Assembly: GCA_051294375.1 (NCBI GenBank)
Contig: CM119269.1
Span: forward strand, 5,467,609 to 5,531,608
DNA: 64,000 bases
Source: Paraspadella gotoi
Lineage: Eukaryota > Chaetognatha
Direction: 5' to 3'
Position numbers and translations under genes: made by a program. Position 1 is the first letter of the stretch. Every line of letters starts with the position of its first letter. A model generated the notes under the pieces. That model had not been told where the DNA came from, searched no databases, and saw nothing but the letters and a program-made list of their open reading frames with translations. This document shows, one piece after another, positions 37,885-49,600 of the stretch.

Positions 37885-39547
37885 TCATTTTTTGGTTGGT
37901 GTTCCGGAAGCGTTAGCCGCGTCAAAGCTTTTTTTGAGGCGGCGCTTAAGTTCAACGGGAAAGTGGTCGTAGCACTTTTTGCAGACGGGTTTCAGATCGA
38001 ACTCGTAGAATTTTGTCTTCTTGTTCATCTTCGAGTCACAGACGGAACAGGCGAAGTGGTTCACGCACCAAGACTTGTTTAGCGCGGAGAAGACGTCGCC
38101 AGAAATTACCATGTTGCATACAAAACACATGTTGCCAAACAACTGAGTAGAGGAGGCGATAAATTATTTTCTCAAATTTTTAGGTTTTTTTTTTTGTGAA
38201 ATCATTTTTTTTGTAGATTGAGAAAAAGTTTGAATTAGATTCAACAACGATTTATTTTTCAGATAGTGTATATGTTTCGACTTTAACTTCATCAGTACAC
38301 CACAATTGCTGATGATGACTTGAAATTAAAGTCGAAACATGTACTATCTGAAAAATAAATCGTTGTTGAATATAATTCAAACTTTATCTCCTGAGTTTTA
38401 TCCAAAATAAAAAAAACTAACCTGGTGATAATGCGTTTCACAATAAGCTAAGCCTTTCTTTTCGTAATGTCGAGTTCCCAGAAAGGGCTTCTCGCATTTG
38501 GCGCAAACAAAATGCTCCTAGTAAATACAAGAAGCAATAAATTTACAAGAAATACAAGTGACAGTTCCTCCACTCCCTTCTTCACTGACCACATGCCACT
38601 GTTTGCCGAGAGCGTTGACGACTCGGTCCTCGATAGGACGACGACACGCGCCGCAAATCGGCACGCCCATTTTGTCATGACAACGAAGGCAGTAGAGCTC
38701 TCCGTTTTTTTCTCGAGCTTCTGCGTTTAACTCAACCTTGCAGTTGTAACAATTGAAGTGGTAGGGGTGGTAGACCTCGCCTGCGTTCGGAGACGAAATG
38801 AGTTAAGGATTTAAACGAAAGAAATAATCCCTGCGCCGCCAACCTTTGTATTTTAGCGCGGGTTCGTCGATAATAGTGTGACACCGATGGCAGAGGCATC
38901 GGCCCAAACCCGACGCTTTTTCTCGCGCGTGACAATCGCGGCAGAGGGCGCGTCCCGCGTTTCGGACGAAGCCGGAGTCGGCGAGAACGGAGTCACAGGA
39001 GGCGCAACTGAGAAGAATAAAATACGTATAATGAAGTTCAAACTGTACGAAAAAAAAGAAGGGAATTCTGACGAAAATCTTTTTCACTTTCTACTAACCG
39101 AAAGCAGTCGGGATGCCAGGAATTGTTCATGGCTTTAATCACGCGACCGACAATGAAGGTCTTGCATTTGCCGCAACATGGAGCGAAGAGGACATTAAAA
39201 TCGTGCTCGCAATATTTTCGGTCTTCGAACTCGAAAAAGACGCCATCTTTAAATGGCTACAAAAGTGAAATTCGTTAATGGCATATAAAGCGGGAAAGGC
39301 AGAGTGATTCAAACTACCTGAAAACACTGAGCGCAGACAAAACACCGAGTGTGCCACGCCTCCTCGTTGCAATTGACTATTCGTTCGTCGGCCTGGAATC
39401 CCTCGCCGCATTGGGTGCAGCAATGCTCGTCTTTGGAAAATCCGTTCTGCTTGATGGCACTTAATGTTACTTAAATTTTTCTAAAATATTGAGCTTGGGC
39501 GAAAGCAAACTCACCTTCATGGTCGATGGTGGCTCCATATCGGGCAT
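37885..39547 (-). CDS. LIMS1: PINCH adaptor, five LIM domains (LIMS1/LIMS2; steamer duck/unc-97)
   Basis: Focal-adhesion adaptor: LIM1 binds integrin-linked kinase in the ILK-PINCH-parvin complex. Exons: 39515-39547, 39318-39446, 39099-39256, 38844-39007, 38590-38780, 38422-38517, 37885-38142; 342 aa (human LIMS1 325). Five LIM domains follow in order, each with the Cys/His zinc pattern: CTQCGEGF...[69 protein letters not shown] and [20 protein letters not shown]. The basic tail [22 protein letters not shown] ends the protein. The first exon holds only 11 residues ([11 protein letters not shown]), so the exact start is the least certain part. Intron 6 carries a foldback repeat with ribozyme-like arms. 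Confidence 0.95.
38266..38300 (-). ncRNA. Hammerhead-like motif, left arm of foldback (decayed)
   Basis: The minus strand reads GTGTA-CTGATGA-AGTTAAAGTC-GAAAC-ATA-TACAC. The stem I arms GTGTA and TACAC are fully complementary and the CTGATGA and GAAA boxes are intact. Stem II appears shortened by deletion and the two bases before the cleavage site are missing relative to the right arm. Confidence 0.5.
38304..38350 (+). ncRNA. Hammerhead-like motif, right arm of foldback
   Basis: The plus strand reads CTGATGA (38309-38315), stem II GACTT/AAGTC with one extra T before it, GAAAC (38334-38338), AT loop and GTA as the cleavage triplet (GUA is a permitted NUH triplet). Stem I pairing is poor here because TACAC is deleted after the cleavage site. 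A composite of the two arms would form a complete ribozyme. Confidence 0.5.
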
Positions 39548-39936
39548 CGTTCGCCGAATCTCAATCCGTAAGGATTTTCTCGAATAAAGTTCAAAGAATC
39601 AAAGTTGAAGTCGCTTTACGGAAAATTCGAGAGAATTCCACGGCGCTTATCCATTTTTTTATACTTTCTATAAAATCATATAGGCGAGATACAAAAATGA
39701 AAGCGGATCGGCACTTGGGAGTTGGGAATAATTATAACTGAAGCAGAGTGTAACAAAGAAGATTATTACTCCTTAGTAATAAAAATAAATGCATGAGTAG
39801 AGTCTAACTGAGATAAGACTGAATGCAACGAACTCAATATAATCTAATTATTTTCAACAAAAGACTTTTTAAAATCCATCGGCGTCGCCCTAAAAGGCAA
39901 CGTCCTCCGAAGGATGAACTCACCGACGTTCGCCTC
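39548..39936. other. Intergenic, SAC3D1 3' side to PINCH 5' side
   Basis: A gap of 389 bp, AT-rich, with no supported feature. The frame upstream of the PINCH ATG stays open for a short distance, so an upstream start cannot be fully excluded. Confidence 0.45.
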
Positions 39937-41380
39937 TCAATTCTTCAGAGGAAAAAAAGGAAACCTGAGCAGAAGTTCGTCGATGAAGCGAAATCGCTTC
40001 CTCTTGGGGGCGGAGTCGAGCTCATCGGTTGGGAAGGCGTGGCTTCCGCTGCCGCTGGACTTGGAAAAAATCACGCGGTTGTCGAGAGTTTTGACTCCGA
40101 GGGACGAAAGCAGCTCCACCGCCTCCTCCTCCGATCGAAACATCAGCACTTGGCAAAGGTGATCCAAAGGGTAACTCATGTTTTTTGAACTGAAATAAAA
40201 ATGTAATCATATTCACTGTTTGAGAGGAATAAGAAGAAAATAATCCTCCGGCTAACCTGTAAGCCACGCGCATGACAGTCAACGCCTTGACTTGGACAAA
40301 AACGCAGTGTTTCATCACCACGGCGAGCAAGAGCGGCGACTGAACGTCCCTAGCGAGGATCTTGAAGAACCGAAAATAATTTCCAGCCTGATAGGCGCGT
40401 CCGACGGCCACGGCCGTGCTGACGGGCGGCCGGTCGTGCAACGGCGTGGGCACACGGTTCAGGAGCTGATGAACGGCGTCGCCTCGATCGAGAGAGTTGA
40501 GCGCGTTCATGGAGTGGAATAGAGAAAAATTTCGCGCGAAACGACGCTGGTGCGAGGAGAGAGCCTGACCCTTGGCCGGTTGACGCAGCAAGGTAGAGGC
40601 GGAGCCGTCGTACAGGGAGAGGAGTTGGCCGAAGCATTCCGCGACGTGAGTCTCGTTGAATTTGACGACGAAGTTGGGTTCAGTGCAAAGGCGGTATCCG
40701 AATAATACTAGGAACGAGAGGGTGAGTTCATAGATCTGAACGGCGCCTTCACACGCGGCCCTCTGAACCACTAGATCCTGACGGACGGCGCGCAGCCGGT
40801 CGAAGATGAAGTCGTACGCATCGAGCGTAAAGGGACCTGTGATATAAAAAAATAGCGGAAGAAAAAAAAAAATATAGTTTTAAAGAAATGATTGATTATT
40901 TGTTTGTAAAACTTTCCCAAGTCTACCTTGCGGGCGTTGAGATAGTTCCCTCATTAAGTCGCCGAGCAAGTACTTTACAGTGCGAACGAGGACGTGAATC
41001 GGTCTCAACTCGTTCGTCCGTAAGCCTTTTCCAGCCGCCGGTCGTCTGAACTCTTTCACAACGCGCTTTCGGTCGGCCAGTGGCCTACGATAACTAATTG
41101 TAGAAAAATTAACTTGGTTTAATTAATTAATTCAAAAAATGTAAATTATATTTTATTGGCTGTAACAATTTCATTTTAAAATTTAAGTTTTAAAAATTAA
41201 TTCAAACCTTTCGGTTCCCTTTTGAATCTCGAAGGGGTGTAGTAGGCGAGCGTTTTCACGCTCCCGAAGCTCCTCGTCCGGACACATGAAGAGGCAGTTA
41301 CCGAGGATCGCGTCGCTGCGAGGGCCGTCCGAAGACGCGGAAAGCGACGAGGCTGCGTCGCTGGACGCATCACCCGTCAT
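39937..41380 (-). CDS. SAC3D1: SAC3/GANP-domain protein (SAC3D1-like)
   Basis: Member of the SAC3/GANP/THP3 family; the vertebrate orthologue acts in centrosome duplication and spindle formation, while relatives act in mRNA export. Exons: 41208-41380, 40927-41084, 40257-40836, 39937-40189; 387 aa (human about 400). Family marks are the N-terminal LGNCLFMCPDEELRERE, the EFRRPAAGKGLRTNELRPIH segment with VLVRTVKYLLGDLM, and AYDFIFDRLRAVRQDL. The helical repeats QAGNYFRFFKILARDVQSPL are also typical of SAC3 domains. Choice of SAC3D1 over GANP/MCM3AP rests on the short length and the RPAAGK...LRP wording. A lysine/arginine patch (KRKRFRF) lies near the C-terminus. Confidence 0.85.
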
Positions 41381-41695
41381 AGTTTCTATCCTCTATTCTC
41401 GCGAGAGCCCGCTTAATCCATTGTCTGTTTTTACAAACGTCACTCGCGTCATTTTTACCGACTAATTATTAATTAATTATTAATCTATTTTAAACCTTAA
41501 GTTTCAAAAAATTAGTTGAACCATAAAAAGGAAAGCTCGAAATTTGTTTAATTTTTTTTTCAACAAAATCAAAAATTTGTTTCAACTGGTGGCGCTAAAA
41601 ACAATTCTCGAAAAAAAAAAACCAAAAAATTGGAAAGGGCGAATCGAAGCGGCGTTCCCTTCAGTCCCCGACCCAATATCGACCGTCTCCCCCGT
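41381..41695. other. Intergenic, RPS16 3' side to SAC3D1 5' side
   Basis: A gap of 315 bp, AT-rich, no supported feature. Confidence 0.5.
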
Positions 41696-42311
<616 letters not shown>

Positions 42312-42472
42312 TTCGTTAATTTTCTTTATCTTAACTTAAGAAAAAATCTAGAAAGGAAGGTCAAGCAGCTAGAAAAAAATTATTTCACTAAATTATAAAC
42401 TACATACTAAATACTAAAAGGGTGCAATGATTCATACATTAAATAGAATTAGATAAAGTAAATAAGTAACAG

Positions 42473-43963
42473 TCATTTAGAGCCAACCACAGCGTAACAT
42501 CTGGGAGATGCGACAGGATCAAACAAGCGCAATACGGAAGCGCTCGACACGTTTTCAGCCTCAAACAAAAACATGAGTCGGTCTAAAACTATGAGAGTCT
42601 CAACGACAGGAGCCAAACAGGTCCTCAATCGAAAGAAAGAAAACAACCGAGATTTGGCGCCTTCGTGTCTCGTCAAAACCTCTCTCAACTTTTCGTCGTC
42701 GGGGTGTTTTTCAGGCGGAAAGCCCAGTTTGACTAAAGCTTTCTTCAAATAGTCGAAATCGTCGGAACACTTGGGCCGGATCTTGCCGACGCGGTAGTCC
42801 GTGGAATCCTCGATTCCATATTGCTCGTGGAGCAAAACTTGGAGCACGGCCCGAAGGTGGAGAGAGATGTCGGGGGGGAGACGAAGATCGCGGGATCGAG
42901 CGGGCGGCTGATTGGCCAGCATTCTTGCGTTGCGGCCGATGCGAAATCCACGTGAGGCGAGGAAGGAGCTGAGAGGAAATTCACTGCTCTCGCCGCCAGA
43001 CGTCGCTTCTTCAAGCAAAAGGTGATAGCAGCAGCCGACGACACAGAGGCCGACGCAATCGGTTTCAGCAAAGCAACGCAGCACGACCGAAGCAAGGCCC
43101 CCGCACGTGTGAAGGCCGCACAAAATGGCAGGATCCTGGGGGAAAGGTGGAGCGTCAGCCGAGAATCCGTCGCATCGCAGCCGTTGAATTAAATCGGCGA
43201 GATGGGCGGACCCATCGATGGAAGTGGCAACGGATTTAAAGTGGCCCAAGGCAGACAAAAGCGGCGCATGGTTTTCACTCTTCAAAAGAGCTTGCCCCCT
43301 TTTCTTCATTTTCTCCTTTCGCTCCATGGCGCCGTGGGCCGTGACGCTGTTTCCCTCGATTCCGACCACTCGAAATACGGTCTTCGCCGATGTCGTCGTG
43401 CTGGAGAAGCTGGCGAGTTCCTGTCCCAAATAACCCTTACCGCTGCCGACATCGACCACCAGCCGGGCGCCGGCCTCTTCAGCGAGACGAGAGACGAAGA
43501 GCGCCATTCGCGGTATCTCGTGCTCTTTTTTTTCGGACATGAAGGTGTTGTTCTTTTTTTCCGAAATCCCAGAGTTGACCAGCTTGTCGGCGACGAAACG
43601 CGCCATCTTTGTGTGAGAGTCGGCGACGAGATCCTCACCGCAACGATCGAGCAGGTAAGGTAACGAGTTTCGTTCGGCAAAGGTGAGGAGTTGAACGAGT
43701 TCCGGCGCCGCGATCTCATCATCCTCGAGCGTCGACGGATCGAAAAAGACGCGATCGATAAAGTCGTCATCACATTGAAGATGAAGTCGTTCCAAGTCTC
43801 CTCGAAGACTGGGCCAAATCAGTTTGTTCCAATTATCCTTAACAAAAAAATCGACCATGTGGGCGTTTGCCAGCGGCAGCAGAGGTCGAATGAAATCCGC
43901 TACACTTCCAAGAATATTCTCCAATCGTCTCCGCCGATCGGCGTCTTTAGGGGTCACAGCCAT
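42473..43963 (-). CDS. METTL25: Methyltransferase-like protein 25 (METTL25), single exon
   Basis: Predicted S-adenosylmethionine-dependent methyltransferase of the METTL25/METTL25B family; the substrate in animals is not well established. 496 aa in one exon. The SAM-binding motif is VVDVGSGKGYLGQ at about residues 169-181. Later blocks typical of METTL25 are GLHTCGGLASVVLRCF, VGCCYHLLLEE, IGRNARMLA, HLRAVLQVLLHEQYG and the C-terminal ASVLRLFDPVASPRCYAVV. The human gene has many introns; this one has none. The ATG at 43963 is only 26 nt after the stop codon of the SUMO protease upstream, and that spacer contains no AG dinucleotide. Confidence 0.92.
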   Translation of the reverse strand: MAVTPKDADRRRRLENILGSVADFIRPLLPLANAHMVDFFVKDNWNKLIWPSLRGDLERLHLQCDDDFIDRVFFDPSTLEDDEIAAPELVQLLTFAERNSLPYLLDRCGEDLVADSHTKMARFVADKLVNSGISEKKNNTFMSEKKEHEIPRMALFVSRLAEEAGARLVVDVGSGKGYLGQELASFSSTTTSAKTVFRVVGIEGNSVTAHGAMERKEKMKKRGQALLKSENHAPLLSALGHFKSVATSIDGSAHLADLIQRLRCDGFSADAPPFPQDPAILCGLHTCGGLASVVLRCFAETDCVGLCVVGCCYHLLLEEATSGGESSEFPLSSFLASRGFRIGRNARMLANQPPARSRDLRLPPDISLHLRAVLQVLLHEQYGIEDSTDYRVGKIRPKCSDDFDYLKKALVKLGFPPEKHPDDEKLREVLTRHEGAKSRLFSFFRLRTCLAPVVETLIVLDRLMFLFEAENVSSASVLRLFDPVASPRCYAVVGSK

Positions 43964-43989
43964 GTCGTAGATATTTTAGACGCGTTCGG

Positions 43990-45477
43990 TTATCGCACGC
44001 CCTCGTGCGAGAGTTTTAATATCAAGTCGCGTACGTGTTTCCTCTTATTGTTAATCAGTTCGGCGGGGAACCAGTTTCTAAGTCCCTCCTCGCCGGCGCG
44101 AGCGCGGAGAAAGTCGTCAGAGAAATCGCTGATCGGATGGGAGAAGAAAGACTCGGCGAACTGAAGGAGGAAGAGACCACAATCTACGTCGCCCTCTTGT
44201 AAGGGCACGACGGGCGATAGACACTTAAGGCGTTTACGAAAGTCGGGCACTTTGGCATCGGACAGGCCAGAGGCCTTTTTGTCGGCAAACTCCTCCTGAA
44301 GATAACCCACGACGACGTTGGAAGTGAACTGGGCCACAGCGGAGCCGCCGGACACCGAATCAAAAACGAGAACGCAGGGGCGCCTCGTGACGCGCGTCGC
44401 GGGAAGGATCGAGTCGGGCGGGGTGTAGGAGTCGTACTGGGCGGAGGAAATGGTAGGATAGCAGATGACAATAAGGAACCAGTGCTCTCCCTTGTAGTTG
44501 ACGGGGACGAAGAGAAAGTCTTTGTCAAAAACGTCCACGTTTTTGGTCCACTTGCTGACGCGTCTGTGGCGGCGCCGGTCAAGAGACTCTGTGCGGTCCT
44601 CGTCCTGCGCTAATGTTTTATCCGTGAGACGCTTGTAGAAATACGTTGAAAATATGTGGACTTTTGTGCGAAGTTGGTCGGGAACGAGAGTTTCGTAAAT
44701 ATAGCGCAGGTAAAAGTCAATGATTGTGTCGTTGAGCTCTTTTCCGGCGTCGAGAGAGAGGAGATCTTGCCGAGAAACGGTTATTCTGTTGACGCCGGAG
44801 ACTGGGAAGATTAGCAAAGTCGAGGAGTCGGCGTCGGAGGCGGTGTCCGCCCGCGAGGCCGATTTGTCAGCGTCGTCGTCTCCGCCATCATCAGACAGGA
44901 GCTCGATGACGGTCGCCCCGTCCCCCTCTTCCCAACGTACCGGAGCCGTTTTCAGCGCCGGTCTATTTAAGTCCGGCTTTGATTGGTTAAACGTCGGTGC
45001 CGATTTTCGGCGCTCGGACAGCGAGAGTTTTAAACGCGGCGCCGAGGGTGTGGAAGAGTCGCAACGCCTCGATTTAAATGAGGCAGGCGAGGTGGACGCG
45101 CCCGCGCGAACCTCGGTAAATTTGGGAACTTTTGCCGCAGAGGGGCCGATCGGGCAAAGGGGGTGGATTGGGGGACGGGGTTGTGGACGGGTGATAGTTA
45201 TTTTTGGCCGGGGAACACGAGAAGGGGATTTAGAAGGAACCAGACCGTTGGTTGAGACAGAAGACGCTGATTCGGGCAATGGAATCTTTTTCTTTTTCAC
45301 ATAATCGTCCTCGTTATTTTTGGCGTGGGTGAACCCCAATGAAAAACCGCTGAATTCCGACGCACGGGAAGCCGACTTGGAGGAAAACGACTCCAACCCG
45401 TTTCGAGTGGAAAATAGAAAAGATTTTTGGAGAGAAGCTTTGTTACTTTCCCCGAAATGATCGGATTTCGAAAACAT
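43990..45477 (-). CDS. Sentrin/SUMO-specific protease, SENP6/SENP7-like, single exon
   Basis: C48 (Ulp1) cysteine protease that trims SUMO chains. 495 aa in one exon. Residues 1-220 are low-complexity and basic/Pro/Ser-rich. The catalytic domain starts near 230 (LNDTIIDFYLRYI, HIFSTYFYKRL, RHRRVSKWTKNVDVFDKDF). The triad is visible: His332 in YKGEHWFLIVICYP, Asp373 in VLVFDSVSGG and Cys433 in GDVDCGLFLLQFAE. The loop between His and Asp is about 35 residues, shorter than in human SENP6/7. VIELLSDDGGDDD (190-202) has the form of a SUMO-interacting motif (hydrophobic core plus acidic run). It shares its 3' edge with METTL25, and both genes lack introns. Confidence 0.9.
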   Translation of the reverse strand: MFSKSDHFGESNKASLQKSFLFSTRNGLESFSSKSASRASEFSGFSLGFTHAKNNEDDYVKKKKIPLPESASSVSTNGLVPSKSPSRVPRPKITITRPQPRPPIHPLCPIGPSAAKVPKFTEVRAGASTSPASFKSRRCDSSTPSAPRLKLSLSERRKSAPTFNQSKPDLNRPALKTAPVRWEEGDGATVIELLSDDGGDDDADKSASRADTASDADSSTLLIFPVSGVNRITVSRQDLLSLDAGKELNDTIIDFYLRYIYETLVPDQLRTKVHIFSTYFYKRLTDKTLAQDEDRTESLDRRRHRRVSKWTKNVDVFDKDFLFVPVNYKGEHWFLIVICYPTISSAQYDSYTPPDSILPATRVTRRPCVLVFDSVSGGSAVAQFTSNVVVGYLQEEFADKKASGLSDAKVPDFRKRLKCLSPVVPLQEGDVDCGLFLLQFAESFFSHPISDFSDDFLRARAGEEGLRNWFPAELINNKRKHVRDLILKLSHEGVR

Positions 45478-46633
45478 GATTCATTTCATTTTTTTTCGTA
45501 AGCAAAACGCTTTAACGAATGACTTTTCGATCTCAATTGCATCGATCGCATTCAGGCGCTGGTTGAAAGGAGGAAGTTACTTGTTCTCCTTTAGTAGTTT
45601 ATTCGTTTTATATTGAGCGAAGATCTGGTTTAAAGAAAAATTCAAACTTATACACTGTATTCGCTGATCATGACTTTGGGAACACCCTTAAAACTTGACG
45701 ACTAAATCTAAACACATAACACCAGTAGAGGAAAAAATATAAATGAATAAGATAACCCGGCATTAAGAAAATACCTGTGATATTTAATCCGAGAATACCT
45801 AGTTCTAAAACAACAAAAAGCAAATAAAATAGAGATCAAATCCGATTGGACTCTCGGCGAAAATACCAAGTACCAAGATATGAGTAATGTGTATGACAAT
45901 AAAAGTTATCAATTTAATTTTGATTTAATTTCATTATACCTCATTATGGTATGAAGGAAAGAAAGAAAGGAAGGAAAGAAAGAAACATAAGGTCTAGCAA
46001 CAATTAGCGAAAATGACAAAATTCCAAAGGCAAAGCATTACGTACGTTAACTGTTGAGTGTTGTATGACATGATTGACATCAATAAAACATAAGGGCCAG
46101 GTTAAGGCACAAAGACATGGGAATGAGACAACTACCGGCTCAAAAGAGCGCTTCTACTAATGACTAGGAATGGCTAAAAATATCAACAAAAAAAAAATAT
46201 TTAAAAACACCATAGAGTACACTTCAGTGACAATAAAATCAATGCGATGACAAAATGTACCGTATCTGGAACTATACCAAACCGGCCCAAACTTTCAAAA
46301 TATTTCGAAATAGTTTGAAAAGTCTCCACGACAATATATTAAACTTACAACTACTATATTTAAAATGTACGTATATGAAAGTAAAAACATTAAGTAACAA
46401 CGGTGGAGTATAAAAAATAAATAAAAATAAAAAATAGTAGTTTTTTTGTGGGAAACGTAAAGCGAGTAATGTTTAATGAATCGGTCGGTAGATTTTCTAC
46501 TAGTTCACATGGAAGATGAGACAAATTTGTTAATTAAATCAAGCCATAAGAATAAAGGTACCCATTACCCAACGTTATCAGACTGGCTTAAAAATGTTAT
46601 TTTTGTTGTTGAACTAAAATTTTTAATTAAAAG
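45478..46633. other. Intergenic, cryptochrome 3' side to SENP 5' side
   Basis: A gap of 1,156 bp, the longest inside the gene-dense block. It is AT-rich with a GAAA/GGAA microsatellite at about 45956-45985. No open frame with a coding look and no RNA gene that I can support. Confidence 0.6.
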
Positions 46634-49600
46634 TTAATCCATAAGAAAGTAATCCTCAGAATCGTCGTCGGGTCTGTCAAAAAAAAAATAAAAAAAATAA
46701 AAAAATCAGAATTTGAAAAACATGAATATTTATTCCATTGACAAACCTGGAACGCTCTTGGCACGCCTTGCAAGAATTGGAGTGAGTCGAAAGTCCGCAC
46801 AATTTGAGTTCCTCCTCAGAAAAGGTGGTCGGACGAATATGGTCGGACATCCTCTCCACGACGCTTTTTTTGAAATCCTCCATCCACACTGAGTTACGTT
46901 TGGACACGAATTTGTGATCCACTGATAGTGGTAACGCGAAAACTTAAAAATTGCGCCGGAGAAATCGAAAAACAAAAATATAAAGAATCATTCACCCATA
47001 GGAAAAGGGTAATCTTTTCCGATCACACATCTGGCTTCTTCCTGAACGCGTAGAGGAGCTTTCCAAGGACTGAAGAGATAACGAAGCGGAATATCGCGAA
47101 CCTTGAAATTGGAAAAGTAACTCAAGTTTGAAGCGGAATATCGCGGAAATTAAAAAATCTTAAAAGCATAAGGATCGTCCCAATCGCATAAGAAAAATCT
47201 GGATTGACGACAAATTTTGATACTAAAAAAAAACAAAAAAACAGAAAACAAAAACAGAAAGAAACAGAAAGAAAAATTCTATTTTGTGATTGTCAATTAA
47301 AGAAAATAATAAAGTACCATGGAAAATTAAAGTTAGTTTCTGAAAAAAAAAAAAACTTTTTCATTATTAAAAAATAAACTGATCAGTAGACGCAGCCCCT
47401 GAAAAAAAAAATGAAATAAAAACACGATGTTGCGATAGCAAATCATAACATGCACAAATGCGATGCCTAATTTTACGAGTTCAATCCTAATCAATTTTTT
47501 TTTAATAAAAACGCAGAGAGAGAGAGAAAAAAAAAATCAAAAAGCAGCAACAGAAGCAGTAGGAGAAAAGAGAAAAAAAGAAAGAGCCCCTGCAGAGCCA
47601 GCTGCAGACTCGTTTTTTTCCGATGAATAAGCACTGGGGAAAAGAGAGAGAGAGAGCTACATATAATTAAAGGAGAAAAGAAGAGAGAAAAAAACATGAA
47701 AATAAAATAGAGGATATTTAATTTGTTTTGATAAAACGTAAACAAAATATATTAAATAACTGTCCTGACCCAATTTTAATGACATCGATGATGAGAAGCT
47801 GTATATACATTTTCAGCTTCATACACCCAAATTTAATCATCAAAAAGGCGATCTATAATTTGGAACACCGACGACAACGACGACGACGCCATATATGTGC
47901 AAAACCACAGCAAAAGTTCCAAATACCTCGGGAACGTATTTTTTGACGAATTCGCCTTCCGGGTCCATTCTCCGTCCAAAGTTAACGGGGCACATGCATT
48001 TGGAGCAGTCGAGGGCTTTCTCGAAAGCCGAGGAAGAAACCCACATCCAATTGCCGATACCGACGGCCCAGTCGCCGTCGATCTGGGAGCGAACGCATAA
48101 CACAAACGGAAATCAATCTCGGCCTAAGAGAAGTCGGAAGGATATCGCTGCTGTGAAGCTTGCCTGGTATTTAATGAAATGCAAAGCTCCTGGCACCCAA
48201 CTCAGCCAAAGATCGCCCCGGGTCAAAAAGCAGGCCACGGCGTGGCGTCCGACGTGGTGAGTCCACCCTTCGAGAATCAACTACACCAACAGTGAATTAG
48301 CAATTATTATTTGGATACAAAAATTAATCGTAAAATTCGTTTACATTTATTATTTATATTATTACAACTACTATTCTCACTTGTCTTTGAAGCGCATCGA
48401 TCCAAGGATATCCCGTCTTTCCTTCCTTCCATAATTTAAACTGCGCATCATCTTCAAGCCAAGGAATTGGAAGGCAAACGGGGTTGTCTTTTATCTCCGC
48501 AAAATGTGGATTATTAATCGACATTGTGTAAAAGTATTCCCGCCAAATTAATTGAGCTGCCAAAAAAATTTATCAAAGTTTACATGTAAAATGTGTAAAA
48601 AATGTAGAATATCGAAAAAATCAAACTGAAAAATTAAACCAAAGATAAAAACCTAATAAAAAAATACAATGTCAAAAAAATAAAAATAAGAGAAACCAAG
48701 CATAAAAAACATTTATTTTGGGTCGTCGTTAACTAACAAAACCTGATACGGCGGCGGGTTTGTTTGCGATGCTCTCGAGACTCTCTTCATTACGGCACAA
48801 CTCCATGATTCGATGATAAAACAATCGAACGGAGAGGCAACCAAATCGAAAATAAGGGGAAAGCGATCTATGAAAAAAAGGGGAGCGAGGAAACTGGCGA
48901 TTAAGATAGCAAAGCAAAAAAAGTTCATTGATGCCACTCACCTCGACGATCTGACCAAGTTGGGATTCAAAATGTGCGACTGGAATTGGCCTTTCACAAA
49001 GGCTTTCCTCTCCTCTTCTAATCTCACAGACATGTTCTCCAAGGCGTGAGTCTCGCCTGATTTAGATAAAGGTTCGAAGATGAGAAAACTTTATTCGGCT
49101 CCTTTCCAGAGATTAAAAACACCGACCTCCTTTCCAGACATAATTAAGCTTTTGTCCAGAGATGTCTTCATCCACACCCATCTCTTCTAAAGTGGGGACG
49201 TGGTTCCGCTCCCGAAACTCCTCTGGGACGTCGTCGTCGTCCTTTTTCAAGAGAACCGTATCGAAATCCGGATCGGAAACCGGAGTTTCTGGTTCGCCGA
49301 GAGTCGACGCCGTCAACATGAATAAACCTGATACAAGATATATTTCATGTTTAGAAGTCAGAGAAACAAAGTTTGGTCTAATAAGTACATAAGAAAAAAA
49401 AACGTTCTTGTGCGCTAAGATCATAAGTATATACACCTACCGAAAGTGAGCGGCGGGGATCCTCCATTGGCCCTTATTATCTCTCTCGGATCCCAAAGAG
49501 TGTAGCTGACCCTCTCGATGATCTCGACTCCGAGACCTTCCAATAGAGTTCTGACAAAGCAATCGCGCTCCTGCCAGATTGGTTCCAAATCGAGCTCATA

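Larger units (their letters stand above)
38219..38398. mobile_element. Foldback (palindromic) repeat with two hammerhead-like arms
   Basis: The left half (38219-38300) and right half (38304-38398) are reverse complements over about 80 bp, sharing GAGAAAAAGTTTGAATTAG, CAACAACGATTTATTTTTCA and GATAGT...GTTTCGACTTTAA. Each arm, read outward, contains CTGATGA ... AAAGTC GAAAC AT. The element sits in PINCH intron 6. It resembles a miniature inverted-repeat element, but its arms are those of the hammerhead family, so it may be two ribozyme ends joined head to head. Confidence 0.75.
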
